The notes beneath the pieces were generated by a model. That model searched no databases and was not told the origin of the DNA. It was given only the letters and a program-made list of their open reading frames with translations. A stretch of 64,000 bases of DNA from Sinotaia quadrata (lineage: Eukaryota > Mollusca > Gastropoda > Architaenioglossa > Viviparidae), in assembly GCA_028829895.1 (NCBI GenBank), contig CM054179.1, positions 57,729,891-57,793,890 of the forward strand. Direction: 5' to 3'. Position numbers and translations under genes: made by a program. This document shows, in pieces, positions 47,226 to 59,811 of this stretch (position 1 is the first letter of the stretch; each line of letters starts with the position of its first letter).

Positions 47226-47632
47226 TAACTCTTGGGCTTTGATTATTAAAGATAATGGCATTCAGTAGCCACACTCTCTCCTTAACTCTTGAGCTTTGAC
47301 TATTAAGCATAATGAATTCAGTAGCCACACTCTCTCCTTAACTCTTGAACTTTGATTATTAAACATAATGACATTCAGTAGCCACACTCTCTCCTTACGT
47401 CTTGAGCTTTGATTATTAAACATAATGCATTCAGTAGCCACACTCTCTCCTTACGTCTTAAAAAAAAAGATTATTAAACATAATGACATTCAGTAGCCAC
47501 ACTCTCTCCTTACGTCTTGAGCTTTGATTATTAAACATAATGACATTCAGTAGCCACACTCTCTCCTTACGTCTTGAGCTTTGATTATTAAACATATGAC
47601 ATTCAGTAGCCACACTCTCTCCTTACGTCTCC
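47226..47632. repeat. Minisatellite, 57 bp x 7
   Basis: Units of gagctttgattattaaacat, aatgacattcagtagccaca and ctctctccttacgtctt. Confidence 0.97.
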
Positions 47633-48945
47633 TATCATTGACCGAACTCTGAGCCGCAAAGTCAACGCTCCAGTTAAGCAGACCTTGAACCAGGAGCACA
47701 GTTCGATGGACTCATATCTGCCACCCGCTGTAAAGACCTATTAGAATCCTAAACAGTATCGGGTAAAATAAGCTGGCTATACACCCAACAGCTCTCCATA
47801 GTTCCTCATTTTCTTCCTCCATATGCTCAACAGCAAAATATCTTCTTATATTAAAAGACTCACAAGGGTGTGGTTACAATGAACTCTAGTATTCTTATTA
47901 TCCCTTCTACATTCTTGATAACCATATGTAGATAACAGTTCTATTTTTATTTCATCTATATAGATGTTGATATATAACTCATTCGTGTTGGCATCATTTA
48001 CTTGCACAGTATATGTTCTTACTGTCACCTTCATTAAATATTCCTGGCTGTATGTATCAGGGGGATCAGAACTTTATTTAATCTTTCGTTCTTCCGTTCT
48101 ACCCTCCCTATCATCCTTCTATCCAGCACGTGTGACCAGCCAGAAGGTGCATTCTGGGAGCCAGCCCACGGTTGCGGGAAGCCCGCAGTATTAACATTTT
48201 GTCCCGTCCCACAAGAAAACGTAACAGCTGTGTGCTTCGCTCTCGAATTTATCATTTGCTAAGGACTTGTTGTTAGGGTTATTACGAACTGGGCCTAGTT
48301 ACCTAGTAGGTCTGATCAAGTATATCTTGTGTCAGGTTTAACGGGCCTGTTTGGTCTAATCAAGTATATCTTGTCAGGTTTAATGTAGTGTATGAATTGT
48401 TGGGTTTTATTAAGAATGTTATACTATTTGAAACATATTAACTTTAATTTCTTGCAGAAGCATATGCCAAAATAAGTATTTATTAATGTAGGTAATTTGC
48501 AGTACACTAAGACTCTGCAATTACTTGTGTTTCAGGTTTTTTCATGATTTCAGTATCTTTATTCTGAAATCTATGATGTGGTCCTTCGTTGCCTGAATTT
48601 GATGATACTCAGGGCATGTCCTATTGAGCGTCTACCAGCGTGACGTATCTTGTGCCAGTGCAGTGAACACTGAAGTCTCGATTATGAACAGTGACTACAG
48701 TGTGGTTTGAACTTCATCAGACTAGGAGTGTTATTTGCTCATGATGAGAAAATAGGACAGAAAGTATTTTGCTTATTCCTTCTAAATATTGTTTTGTTTT
48801 TTTTAATTTTAAATTTTTATTAATTGTTTAGTTTTGCATATCTGTTAGTGTTATGTAACTTCTTTCGTTTGTTCTCGTAACTTGTAGTGATAGTCTAATG
48901 ATTACCTCCTGTTCTCTGTCCATATATATATCTGCTTATGTATCT
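47633..48945. other. Mostly unique sequence (1.3 kb)
   Basis: A short duplication of gtctgatcaagtatatcttg and tcaggttta lies at 48308-48385. No gene recognised. Confidence 0.5.
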
Positions 48946-49022
48946 ATTTTATAAAATCTATTTCTCGGTTTAAATAAATGTTTCTATTTTATACAATCTA
49001 TTTCTCGGTTTAAATAAATGAG
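48946..49022. repeat. Tandem duplication, 39 bp x 2
   Basis: Two copies of aaatctatttctcggtttaa followed by ataaatg. Confidence 0.9.
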
Positions 49023-50030
49023 TAAGAGTAGGGACCGTGAGTCAAACTGACGTCGGCGCACTTGCATATCGGCGTAACGGTTGCAGATATGCATTTATAC
49101 TCTGTATCGGTACTTGTAGATGTTTGATATCATTAACTATTGCTAATATTTGGTATAATTATTGTTACGTCACCCCAGAGTACATCGCGACATGGACTGC
49201 TGTGAGTAATTCTATTATTACTGCAGACATTGGCAATCTTCTTCGAAACAGTATTTTGTGCAGACGTGATTTGCGAGAATTCATTAGTCTAAAAATAGGT
49301 GTGCTATCTTGGGCAGAGTACCAATTCTAGTGGTACTAGTATCAGTTTCAGGCACGAGGTGTGTTCTATTAATAGCGATCGCCAAAGTAATCGCACTAAC
49401 TTGTAATAAATTCGGTTCCTACTTTTCTAAAACTCTGAAAATCAAGTCTTCAATCTAACAAGTGCCTACGGTGTAAATCTCTACTTACAAGAGGCTAAAT
49501 CCACAATGTGAAGATCAAATCTTCAGAATATCTAAACTCTACCGGGATATCAAGTCTCCAATATATCTAGCAAAAACCTAGAAGCTAAATCTCAGCTTTC
49601 TATAAATATTTCAAGAGGCCAAAACTGCAGTTTTTCTGAATCCTCTCTAGAGATTGCTCCCGATCTTTCTAAATACTGCCTAAAGGCCAAGTTTCCTGTA
49701 TGTCTAAATACTGCTTAGATGACCGGTTTCCAGCATGAAGCTTCAAACTTTGCATGGACAAAGCCGCTAGTCTTCATAAACACTACCAAAAAGACTCGAC
49801 CTCCACTATTTATCTATATTTCTAAACGCAATATGGAGACGGGGTCTCCAATCTTTTTAAAAAGGTCGAGTCTCCGGCTTTTTTAAATACAGTCAGGTTT
49901 CTAGTGTCTAAGCTTCCTGGTGGTTATTGAATTAGTAAAGACTATAAATCCTACTTGACAAAGTTTGTTCTGGGTCAATACAGTTTATTAAATGCTCGCG
50001 AAATCACAGATTGGTAGAGACCTGCATTTA
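49023..50030. other. Mostly unique, faint old repeats
   Basis: Faint words such as tctaaatactgcctaaaggc and caagtttcc at 49540-49740 resemble the arrays at 46.7-47.1 kb. No gene supported. Confidence 0.45.
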
Positions 50031-50033
50031 TTC

Positions 50034-50312
50034 TACAAAGGACAAGTACTTCACCATTCATTACGCTACCAAAGGACAAGTACTTCACCATTCATTACGC
50101 TACCAAAAGACAAAATACTTCACTATTCATTATTCTACCAAAGGACAAGTACTTCACCATTCATTACGCTACCAAAGGACAAGTACTTCACCATTCATTA
50201 CGCTACCAAAGGACAAGTACTTCACCATTCATTACGCTACCAAAGGACAAGTACTTCACCATTCATTACGCTACCAAAGGACAAGTACTTCACCATTCAT
50301 TACGCTACCAAA
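50034..50312. repeat. Minisatellite, 34 bp x 8
   Basis: Units of accaaaggacaagtacttca and ccattcattacgct. One copy is variant (caaaatacttcactattc). Confidence 0.97.
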
Positions 50313-50330
50313 TCGAGAGGTACACTAGCG

Positions 50331-50637
50331 TTCACTGCGCTAACAACAACAAGAAGAAAACTATATTTGTGAGCAATGACAACAACAAAAAGCTGTATTT
50401 GAGGGCGCTGACAGCAACAAAAAGCTGTATTTGTGGGCGCTGACAGCAACAAGAAAACTGTATTTGTGGGCACTGAGAGCAAGAAGAAAACTGTATTTGT
50501 GAGCAATGACAACAACAAGAAGAAAACTATATTTGTGAGCAATGACAACAACAAAAAGCTGTATTTGTGGGCGCTGACAGCAACAAGAAAACTGTATTTG
50601 TGGGCACTGAGAGCAAGAAGAGAAACTTATATGGGTG
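50331..50637. repeat. Minisatellite, about 36 bp x 8
   Basis: Units of agaaaactgtatttgtgagc and aatgacaacaacaag, mixed with gggcgctgacagcaac variants. Confidence 0.94.
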
Positions 50638-50639
50638 CA

Positions 50640-50967
50640 GTAACATGAGAACTGTATTTTGGGGAACTTAAACCATAGCACTGTATTTATGGACACAGAC
50701 AACAAGAGAACTGTTTTTTGTGGGCACTTAAACATAGCACTGTATTTATGGACACAGACAACAAGAGAACTGTTTTTTGTGGGCACTTAAACATAGCACT
50801 GTATTTATGGACACAGACAACAAGAGAACTGTTTTTTGTGGGCACTTAAACATAGCACTGTATTTATGGACACAGACAACAAGAGAACTGTTTTTTTGTG
50901 GGCACTTAAACCATAGCACTGTATTTATGGACACAGACAACAAGAGAACTATTTTTTGTGGGCACTC
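50640..50967. repeat. Minisatellite, about 59 bp x 5-6
   Basis: Units of agcactgtatttatggacac, agacaacaagagaactg and ttttttgtgggcacttaaac. It follows directly on the previous array and shares aactgtatttgtgggcact-like sequence with it. Confidence 0.95.
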
Positions 50968-51950
50968 CCGATGGAGTATGCTTTTGATAAAAATAATAAC
51001 AACGAACAAAAGTCGGAATGCCGTTCTAATGTGCTTAAAGGGACAAGGATGTGTTCTTAAGGCCGTAAAGGTCTTCTACGGCCGTCCGCGAAATCAACGA
51101 ACGTTGGAAACGTCTTTAAGTAGAAGTGAATCAATCAATCTGGTCTTCCACGGCAACGAGGACTGTTTAGAGCCGTCTGCTGGGAACATGAAAGAATTCT
51201 TAATCTAGTGACGACTCTGCAAATGTTTACATTTGCATTATAATTTGGCCTACAAGCGCTCGCACACACGCACGCACACACATTCTCTTATACTTTAAAA
51301 AAAAATCAAATACAACTAATCAACGATTGGCTCTTACATAAGAAAATTTCCAATGAATTACTAATTTCTCGTATTCGATAAGTGACCTCTCACCTTTTTT
51401 ATGAATTACTAATTGCTTACCTCAGACTTAGAAAGTGGTGTCGGCTATTGCTTACCTCAGACTTAAGTACATGCACTTTGTCAGTTGTTTCGGGGCTTTC
51501 TTTCTTTCCTTTAAATTTTTTTTTTTAGAGCTCTTAATTATTGACATCTCGTTTCTTTTTTAAACAATTAATTTAACAGATAATCATTTGCTTATTTTCT
51601 GATTTTTCTCTTTAGAAAGGAGCTCAGTTAAAAACACTTGACATTACTATTCTATTCAAGAAAGAACTTATTTAAACAAGAAATGTTTTCATGAGCAATA
51701 ATTCAGTAATATCAAGAATGAAAGAAATAGATTAATTACGGAAGGAACTTCGTGTATATCCTATAATGATAAAAAATATATAATAAAGAAATTATTTAAA
51801 GAGAACAAACGCTTTTCAAAGCAAATACAAATTAATAGATTATCAAAAGCTGAAAGAATAAACAATGGTGCAGATAGCTTTTTTAAAAGAAAATATTCAT
51901 ATATTACAACTGTATCAAATTAAAGAATATAATATAAGAGCTGTTTTAAT
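50968..51950. other. Unique AT-rich sequence
   Basis: About 1 kb. A minor duplication of tgcttacctcagacttaa lies at 51415-51465. No gene. Confidence 0.5.
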
Positions 51951-51959
51951 AATGATTAA

Positions 51960-52660
51960 GTTTGGATTCACTATATTTAGCACTCCTTATGACTATAGCT
52001 GATTTTGACTTAGCAGTGTACGACCATAGTTGATTCACTACATTTAGCACTCCTTATGACTATAGCTGATTTTGACTTAGAAGTGTACGACCACAGTGGA
52101 TTCTTTCTATACTTTCTATAGAATTCTGTACAACTATATTTGATTTTTACTATACCTAGCATTCTATAGACCATATTTGATTCTTACTATACTTAGCATT
52201 CTGTACGACTGACTCTTACCCTACTTAGCATTATGTAGGACCCTAGTTGACTCTTACCGTACTTAGCATTATGTACGACCCTAGTTGACTCTTACCGTAC
52301 TTAGCATTATGTAGGGCCGTAGTTGACTCTTACCGTACTTAGCATTATGTAGGACCCTAGTTGACTCTTACCGTACTTAGCATCATGTAGGGCCATAGTT
52401 GACTCTTACCGTACTTAGCATTATGTAGGACCCTAGTTGACTCTTACCGTACTTAGCATCATGTAGGGCCATAGTTGACTCTTACTGCATTTAGCGTTAT
52501 ATAACAACGCTTTGATTAGAAAGAATCAACTATGATATGTACGACCAAAGCTGACTCTTACTATACAAATTGTTATGTACAACCAAAGATGACTGTTACT
52601 ATACTAAGCGTTATATACAACCATAGTTGACTGGTACTGTATTTAGCATTCTGTTTGGAC
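51960..52660. repeat. Minisatellite, 38 bp x about 16
   Basis: Homogeneous centre (52200-52490) of tagttgactcttaccgtact and tagcattatgtaggaccc. Both flanks are diverged copies. Confidence 0.93.
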
Positions 52661-52795
52661 ATTGTTGGGTGTTAGCTGTCTACTGCAGTCTGGACTACGT
52701 CATCAAATTATAACACAAATGAGACTGGCTTTATTCTGTCTTTAGGTTTATTCTTCAGGAATGTTTGATTTATGTGTTGCTATACTTAGCAATCT

Positions 52796-53245
52796 TTTAG
52801 TTCTACCCTCTTCAGTGTAAATCATGTTACAAAGCAATGACATGGGTATAGTTCTACCCTCTTCAGTGTAAATCAATATTACAAAGCAATGACATGGGTT
52901 TAGTTCTACACTCTTCAGTGTAAATCATGTTACAAAGCAATGACATGGGTTTAGTTCTACCCTCTTCAAAGTAAATCATGTTACAAAGCAATGAATGGGT
53001 TTAGTTCTACCCTATTCAGTGTAAATCATGTTACAAAGCAATGACATGGGTTTAGTTCTACCCTCTTCAGTGTAAATCATGTTACAAAGCAATGACATGG
53101 GTTTAGTTCTACCCTATTATAACAATGACATGGGTTTAGTTCTACCCTCTTCAGTGTAAATCATGTTACAAAGCAATGACATGGGTTTAGTTCTACTCTC
53201 TTCAGTGTAAATCATGTTACAAAGCAATGACATGGGTTTAGTTCA
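52796..53245. repeat. Minisatellite, 51 bp x 9
   Basis: Units of tagttctaccctcttcagtg, taaatcatgttacaaagcaa and tgacatgggtt. One copy has an internal deletion near 53110. Confidence 0.97.
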
Positions 53246-53484
53246 AAACTGCGTTAAAGTTCTACACGATAGTTCAAAACAGTGTCAAACTGTAACAAAT
53301 AACAAACAAAATTATGATTTTAAAACAAGTAAACTAGAAAAACAGATTACTTAGAAGCAACTAAACACAAATATAATTATTTTTAAGCAAATCAAACAGA
53401 TATTAAAATACGTACAAACATAAAGAAGATTACTTACAAGCAAATAAACATATCACGAACACAAAGAAAGGGACTAAAGGTAAA

Positions 53485-53636
53485 CCACACAAAAAGAGGC
53501 AAACAAACACAAAAACTAAATTATTTCACAGCAAACAAACACAAAAACTAAATTATTTCACGGCAAACAAACACAAAAACTAAATTATTTCACGGCAAAC
53601 AAACACAAAAACTAAATTATTTCACGGCAAACAAAT
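53485..53636. repeat. Minisatellite, 32 bp x 4-5
   Basis: Units of caaacaaacacaaaaactaa and attatttcacgg. Confidence 0.95.
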
Positions 53637-53799
53637 ACAGTACATATTACTGACAAGCAGATAAAACACAAAGTATGTTAGTACAACACAAATGAGCACA
53701 TAATAAAGATAATATAAACATAATGAAAGGTTTTACAGGTCAATCAAAAGATAAGAATTTAAAAGCAACAGAATTTAAAAGCAAACACACAAATTAAAT

Positions 53800-54005
53800 T
53801 ATTTAATGGCAACAAACACACAAAAGAGGATTTACAGATAAACAAACACAAAAAAGAGGATTTACAGATAAACAAACACACAAAAGAGGATTTACAGATA
53901 AACAAACACACAAAAGAGGATTTAAAGATAAACTAACGCACAGCATAAAGAATTTAAAGATAAACAAACACACAAAATATAATTTAAAAATAAACTAACG
54001 CACAA
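53800..54005. repeat. Minisatellite, about 30 bp x 7
   Basis: Units of ataaacaaacacacaaaaga and ggatttacag. Right-hand copies carry aactaacgcaca. Confidence 0.92.
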
Positions 54006-54069
54006 CATGAACGATTGAAAGATACAAAAGTAAAGGTGACAAAACTACAAATACATAAAACATACCATA

Positions 54070-54332
54070 GAAGAATTAATGAACACAGATAATTATAGTC
54101 CAGTTGAAAGCTTAATGATTACAAGAATTAATGAACACAGATAATTACAGTCCAGTTGAAAGCTTAATGATTACAAGAATTAATGAACACAGATAATTAC
54201 AGTCCAGTTGAAAGCTTAATGATTACAAGAATTAATGAACACAGATAATTACAGTCCAGTTGAAAGCTTAATTATTACAAGAATTAATGAACACAGATAA
54301 TTATAGTCCAGTTGAAAGCTTAATTATTACAA
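54070..54332. repeat. Minisatellite, 52 bp x 5
   Basis: Units of gaattaatgaacacagataa, ttacagtccagttgaaagct and taatgattacaa. Confidence 0.98.
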
Positions 54333-54649
54333 GAAAACCGTTAAGACTGAGTTATTAACATGGAATCGGATCCAAAATAGTACTCATTGAATGGGTCACA
54401 TTATCTGCCGACCGACAACCGACAACTCGGCTGTTGCATTCTTCCCAGTGTCACTAGAGTGGTTGTTGTGGTGAGTAACATTTCTTCTCATCAAGCATTT
54501 GTTCTCAGAGTCTTTCAGGGGTCACTGTGACCTTACAAAATATAGTTTGCATTTCTTGTCTTCTCGTGTCACAAACGTTGTGAAAAACATGTTACCCTTC
54601 ACGAATAAATAGCAGGTGTGCATTAACTTATACATGGACTGGCAAAACG

Positions 54650-54745
54650 AATACATCAGTGAAATTATCAAAACTTCTGGTAACAGCACAAGAAAAGGCG
54701 AACACATCAGTACAATTATCAAAATTTCTGGCAACAGCACAAAAC
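54650..54745. repeat. Tandem duplication, about 45 bp x 2
   Basis: Two copies of atcagtgaaattatcaaaac-like sequence followed by ttctggtaacagcacaa. Confidence 0.85.
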
Positions 54746-54775
54746 GAGCTCAGAAAGAAATGCAGAAAGAAAGAA

Positions 54776-54779
54776 CTGC

Positions 54780-54857
<78 letters not shown>

Positions 54858-54858
54858 T
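54776..54858. repeat. (GAAA)n microsatellite
   Basis: About 19 AAAG/GAAA tetramers. Lys/Glu/Arg-rich open frames here are artefacts. Confidence 0.98.
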
Positions 54859-55078
54859 TGACATAATGAAAGTTGTTCAGGTTTACCTTGCACTAAACGA
54901 TCTCGTGGGACAGGCATCCCTGGACTAAAGTGAAAACTCCACAAGTCAAACAAACTGACTGGAACTTTTTTCCCAGCATGCAACAAAGGGTTGGGTCCCC
55001 CCCCCACACACACACACACCTTCTTGGATGTCAAACTGGTCGCACCCTCAAATTCCGACACAAGGGCACGCACGTGCC

Positions 55079-55358
55079 CACAAAGCTCTAGTGGGTGTAC
55101 AGCTTAACGTGCCAGATACACACAGTACTGACTACACAAAGCTCTAGTGGGTGTACAGCTTAACGTGCCAGATACACACAGTACTGACTACACAAAGCTC
55201 TAGTGGGTGTACAGCTTAACGTGCAGATACACACAGTACTGACTACACAAAGCTCTAGTGGGTGTACAGCTTAACGTGCCAGATACACACAGTACTGACT
55301 ACACAAAGCTCTAGTGGGTGTACAGCTTAACGTACCAGATACACATTGTACTGACTAC
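55079..55358. repeat. Minisatellite, 56 bp x 5
   Basis: Units of cacaaagctctagtgggtgt, acagcttaacgtgccagata and cacacagtactgacta. Confidence 0.98.
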
Positions 55359-55690
55359 CTGTCCCACCCAATCTACTCCTCCTAGACAGACAACTAACTG
55401 TCAAACTCATGCTCTCAAAGCACAGCTCACTGAAATGGTTTATGCAAACTCTGCCTCAGAGCAAGTGGTTTGTCTCAGACTTGCATCATTAAATAATGGT
55501 AACCAAACCAAATTTACAATCTTCACAATTCCATTTTCACTGGCCTGATTATGAGATACAGTTTAGGATGGAACGCTTAAGAACGCATTTCAATTCTACA
55601 TTTTTAGAACATAATATTACAAAGATAGACTGCAGAAAGTACAGAGCATAAATACGTCTTAAAATAACAAATTTCAAAAAATATATTACA
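55359..55690. other. Unique sequence
   Basis: No supported feature. Confidence 0.5.
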
Positions 55691-55695
55691 CGAAG

Positions 55696-55852
55696 AAATC
55701 ATTGACAGATATCTTGTGTAGAACTGGCGGCTGTAAAGGACAGAAATCATTGACGGATATCTTGTGTAGAACTGGCGGCTGTAAAGGACAGAAATCATTG
55801 ACGGATATCTTGTGTAGAACTGGCGGCTGTAAAGGACAGAAATCATTGACCT
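55696..55852. repeat. Minisatellite, 48 bp x 3
   Basis: Units of aaatcattgacggatatctt, gtgtagaactggcggctgta and aaggacag. Frame-preserving period, but not coding. Confidence 0.97.
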
Positions 55853-56165
55853 CGTTCTTGGAAGAAAAGGGGTACAAGGGGTACAAGCTCCTTACCCCAA
55901 TCAGTCAGTACGGTTTTAGGAAGTGTTAACTTGCGATTTCTATAGAAAACGCTGGCACATATTCATTTAAGAAATTCTAATAAATGTGCACTGTGATTAT
56001 TAGCGCACAACATGTTTCAATGACAGACTGTAGAACACTTTACAAATATACATTTTGGAAAACATTTTCCTACATAGGTAACCTACCTAAGCGAGATACA
56101 AATCACGTAGCATGACTCCATAAAATCGCAGGCAAATGACGACTAAAAAATACGTGTGTGATGGA
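55853..56165. other. Unique sequence
   Basis: No supported feature. Confidence 0.5.
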
Positions 56166-56175
56166 CATCAAAAAA

Positions 56176-56330
56176 GTCGCGAAGGTCAGAGGTGTACATG
56201 AAATTCGCGAAGGTCAGAGGTGTACATGGACGTGAAATTCGCGATGGTCAGAGGTGTACATGGACGTGAAATTCGCGAAGGTCAGAAGTGTACATGGACG
56301 TGAAATTCCCGAAGGTCAGAGGTGTACATC
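56176..56330. repeat. Minisatellite, 34 bp x 5, with AGGTCA half-sites
   Basis: Units of cgcgaaggtcagaggtgtac and atggacgtgaaatt. Each contains AGGTCA-G-AGGTGT, a DR1-type nuclear-receptor-like element (first at 56183-56195). Confidence 0.96.
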
Positions 56331-56715
56331 CGGCCTTTGAAGCCGCTGTCCTCCCCGCATGCTGCTTTATCGCTCGGGTCTGCTTATGACCTTGAAATAT
56401 TGATCAACTCGTGGTCCAATCCCGCTGCGGCCTTCATTCCAGTGGAACCGTTGTCTCCAAGGCTGACAGGATGAGTCATGAAGAAGGAATATCGTCAAGG
56501 TTCGCAGTTCCAATAATATGTGATCGATTTTAATCTCAAAGGAAATAGCGGTGCTAAACTGATCGCTGTCATATCTGTCTTTGAGTTACTCGAATTTCTC
56601 ATTTTATTATGTAATAACTGCACCAAGCAATAGCGGGATGGTAGACGTAAATATTTCCGAGCGACTAAACGAAAATCATTGGTAATTTTATCAACTAGCT
56701 GTCGTTATTCAAGAC
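56331..56715. other. Unique, locally GC-rich sequence
   Basis: A GC-rich island of about 150 bp (56335-56485) contains an AP-1-like TGAGTCAT at about 56472. No coding call. Confidence 0.45.
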
Positions 56716-56727
56716 ACGGAGGTAATA

Positions 56728-57005
56728 CCCAAACACAATGAAATGAAATAAGCAAACAAGACGAAATGTTTGCAAACAAGTGTTCAGCTGCACTCGTATT
56801 TATCAGTCTGGGCTTTGCTAATAGCGACTTCGTAATTAAATATTCATAAACACAATGAGATGAAATAAGCAAACGAGACGAAATGTTTGCAAACAAGTGT
56901 TCAGCTACACTCGTATTTAGCAAGGAGGGGTCGGCGCCCTGTACACTCATTCCGTGACAATCTGGGCTTTGCTAATAGCGGCTTCGTAATTAAATATTCA
57001 TAATC
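56728..57005. repeat. Long tandem duplication, 117 bp x about 2.4
   Basis: Copies share aatgaaatgaaataagcaaa, gcaaacaagtgttcagct and gggctttgctaatagcg plus cttcgtaattaaatattcat. Confidence 0.9.
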
Positions 57006-57385
57006 ACAAAATCATTCCTTCATTGAAGCTAGTTTACAGTATAGTTGTCAGTTTTACATGCATAATAAAACTACTAATTCATTATAGCTAGTTTTCCAAT
57101 ACAATAGTTAGTGCTACGTAATAACAAAACTAGCTGTTCATTCTAACCACTTTTCCAGTAGCCGTAATAAAAAATATAATTTAATGACATAGCTATTAGT
57201 GTGCAATAGTTTCCACTAGCTAGATAAAAAAAAAAAAAAGAACATAAATGCAAAATTGGTCAGTCATTACAGTGAGTTTTACATGCAATAATTTAAGTAA
57301 AAGTACATAATCACAAAACTAATAATGATACTTCGTCATCACACTTCTGGCCTTGAGAAATGAATAATGCTCTCTCTCCTTATGC
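57006..57385. other. Unique AT-rich sequence
   Basis: Loose copies of agctagttttccaata-like words. No gene. Confidence 0.45.
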
Positions 57386-57406
57386 GCGCGCGCGCACACA
57401 CACACA

Positions 57407-57450
<44 letters not shown>

Positions 57451-57452
57451 CA
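57386..57452. repeat. (CG)-(AC)n-(TA)n compound microsatellite
   Basis: GCGCGCGC, then AC repeats, then TATATATATA. Confidence 0.97.
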
Positions 57453-57535
57453 CGCACATATTCATATACTGCATCATTCTTGTTGTTTGGAGTTTACAGT
57501 ATGTCTTTGTTCTGAACTCACGATATCTCTTTATA

Positions 57536-57765
57536 GAGCTCATGGTGTCTCGTGTTATAGAGCTCATGGTGTCTCGTGTTTTAGAGCTCATGGTGTCTCG
57601 TGTTATAGAGCTCATGGTGTCTCGTGTTATAGAGCTCATGGTGTCTCGTGTTTTAGAGCTCATGGTGTCTCGTGTTATAGAGCTCATGGTGTCTCGTGTT
57701 TTAGAGCTCATGGTGTCTCGTGTTTTAGAGCTCATGGTGTCTCGTGTTTTAGAGCTCAGAGTGTT
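57536..57765. repeat. Minisatellite, 24 bp x about 9.5
   Basis: Units of agagctcatggtgtctcgtg plus ttat or tttt. The eight-residue frame repeat is an artefact of the period. Confidence 0.98.
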
Positions 57766-58050
57766 TAAGAGCACACAATGTCTTGTTCTCTTGCTTCAGA
57801 CCTCAGGGTATCTCTTCTAGTATCTCTTGTTTTAGAGAGGGTATCTCTTAGAGCATTTATAGTTCAGAGTATCACTTTGAATATCTCTTGTTTTAGAGCT
57901 AGGGTACCTCTTACAGCATGTCTTGTTTTAGAGTTCAGAATATCTCTTGTTTTGAGCTCACAATGTCTCTCATTTGATCTCATAGTGTACATTGCTTTAG
58001 ATTCACAGTATCCCTTTATAGAGAACTTATAGCGTCTCCTGTTTTGATCT
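57766..58050. repeat. Degenerate continuation of the 24-bp array
   Basis: Irregular tctcttgttttagagctcag-like copies. Confidence 0.75.
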
Positions 58051-58069
58051 CATAAAACATAGACACTAG

Positions 58070-59095
58070 GTTGCATGACATATCAAGTAGTCAAAGATAA
58101 GTTAAGACAATGAATGTTTGCATGATAGACACACATCAAGTAGTCAAAGATAAGCTGTGACAATGAATGTTTGCATGACAGACACACATCAAGTAGTCAA
58201 AGATAAGCTGTGACAATGAATGTTTGCATGACAGACACACATCAAGTAGTCAAAGATAAGTTAAGACAATGAATGTTTGCATGATAGACACACATCAAGT
58301 AGTCAAAGATAAGCTGTGACAATGAATGTTTGCATGACAGACACACATCAAGTAGTCAAAGATAAGCTGTGACAATGAATGTTTGCATGACACATCAAGT
58401 AGTCAAAGATAAGCTGTGACAATGAATGTTTGCATGACACATCAAGTAGTCAAAGATAAGCTGTGACAATGAATGTTTGCATGACAGACACATCAAGTAG
58501 TCAAAGATAAGCTATGACAATGAATGTTTGCATGACAGACACATCAAGTAGTCAAAGATAAGCTGTGACAATGAATGTTTGCATGACAGACACATCAAGT
58601 AGTCAAAGATAAGCTATGACAATGAATGTTTGCATGACAGACGCATGACACATCAAGTAGTCAAAGATAAGCTATGACAATGAATGTTTGCATGACAGAT
58701 GCATGACACATCAAGTAGTCAAAGAGAGGTTGCGACAATGAATGTTTGCATGATAGACACATCAAGTAGTCAAAGATAAGATGTGACAATAAAGCAGACT
58801 TCAGACTATATGACAGACACATCAAATAGTCAGAGATAAGTTGTGATAATGAATGTTTGCATGACACATCAAGTAGTCAAAGATAAGCTATGACAATGAA
58901 TGTTTGCATGACAGACACATCAAGTAGTCAAAGATAAGCTATGACAATGAATGTATGCATGATAGACAAGTAGTCAATGATAAGATGTGACAATAAAGCA
59001 GACTTCAGACTATATGACAGACACATCAAATAGTCAGAGATAAGTTGTGATAATGAAACAGTAACCAGACTGTATGACAGATAAATGAAGTAGTG
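58070..59095. repeat. Minisatellite, 43-50 bp x about 20
   Basis: Units of acatcaagtagtcaaagata, agctgtgacaatgaatgttt and gcatgacagac. Length differences come from gain or loss of gacacac and gcatgac words. The right end has larger diverged units with aaagcagacttcagactata. Confidence 0.97.
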
Positions 59096-59234
59096 CTGAA
59101 TAAGACGTACATTCATGTACCTGAATTACGTGAGAGGCACTGGTAACCCGATTACGAGACAAACACTGTAGTAGTCAATCTTCCTAAGGCCGATTTACTT
59201 TGTAACAAAAGACAGTCACACACAAAAGCACGAG

Positions 59235-59430
59235 CGATTTACAGAGAGAAATTCCATCATATTATGTACTGATTGATTACAGATCGAAATTCAATCATAT
59301 ATGTACTGATTGGTTACAGATCGAAATTCAATCATATATGTACTGATTGGTTACAGATCGAAATTCATTCATATATGTACTGATTGGTTACAGATCGAAA
59401 TTCAATCAAATATGTACTGATTGGTTAAGT
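59235..59430. repeat. Minisatellite, 37 bp x 5
   Basis: Units of gattggttacagatcgaaat and tcaatcatatatgtact. Confidence 0.96.
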
Positions 59431-59660
59431 TTCTTCGTGCAGCATGTTGCCCGGACGATTATGACGGCAGGAAGTGTTCAACAAACTGTCGCACATTTGT
59501 AAGCGGTTTCATTTTAATAAGTACATCTACACGCGCTTTCTCCAATTCACTCATCGATCTGCAATAACACTGAAGTCTGAAGTAGACCTATTCATAGAGG
59601 TTTTCTCTACGGCCCACTCGTATTAGAATGCAGCGAAGGAAAACTTAACATACTTAGGCA
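59431..59660. other. Unique sequence
   Basis: No supported feature. Confidence 0.5.
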
Positions 59661-59667
59661 AATGCTC

Positions 59668-59719
59668 TATAGATAGATATACAGCCAGATAGACAGACAA
59701 ACGGACGGACGGACGAACG

Positions 59720-59810
<91 letters not shown>

Positions 59811-59811
59811 T
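59668..59811. repeat. (GATA)n microsatellite with GACA/GACG lead-in
   Basis: About 27 GATA units preceded by gacagacaaacggacggacg. No LINE 3' end adjoins it. Confidence 0.98.

Noticed and set aside
49037..49330. 97-residue plus-strand frame
   Set aside because: No recognisable domain, odd composition and no splice evidence.
54616..54861. Lys/Glu/Arg-rich frame
   Set aside because: Translation of a GAAA microsatellite.
57542..57820. Open frame of MVSRVIEL repeats
   Set aside because: Product of a 24-bp array. Adjacent frames on both strands are open as well.
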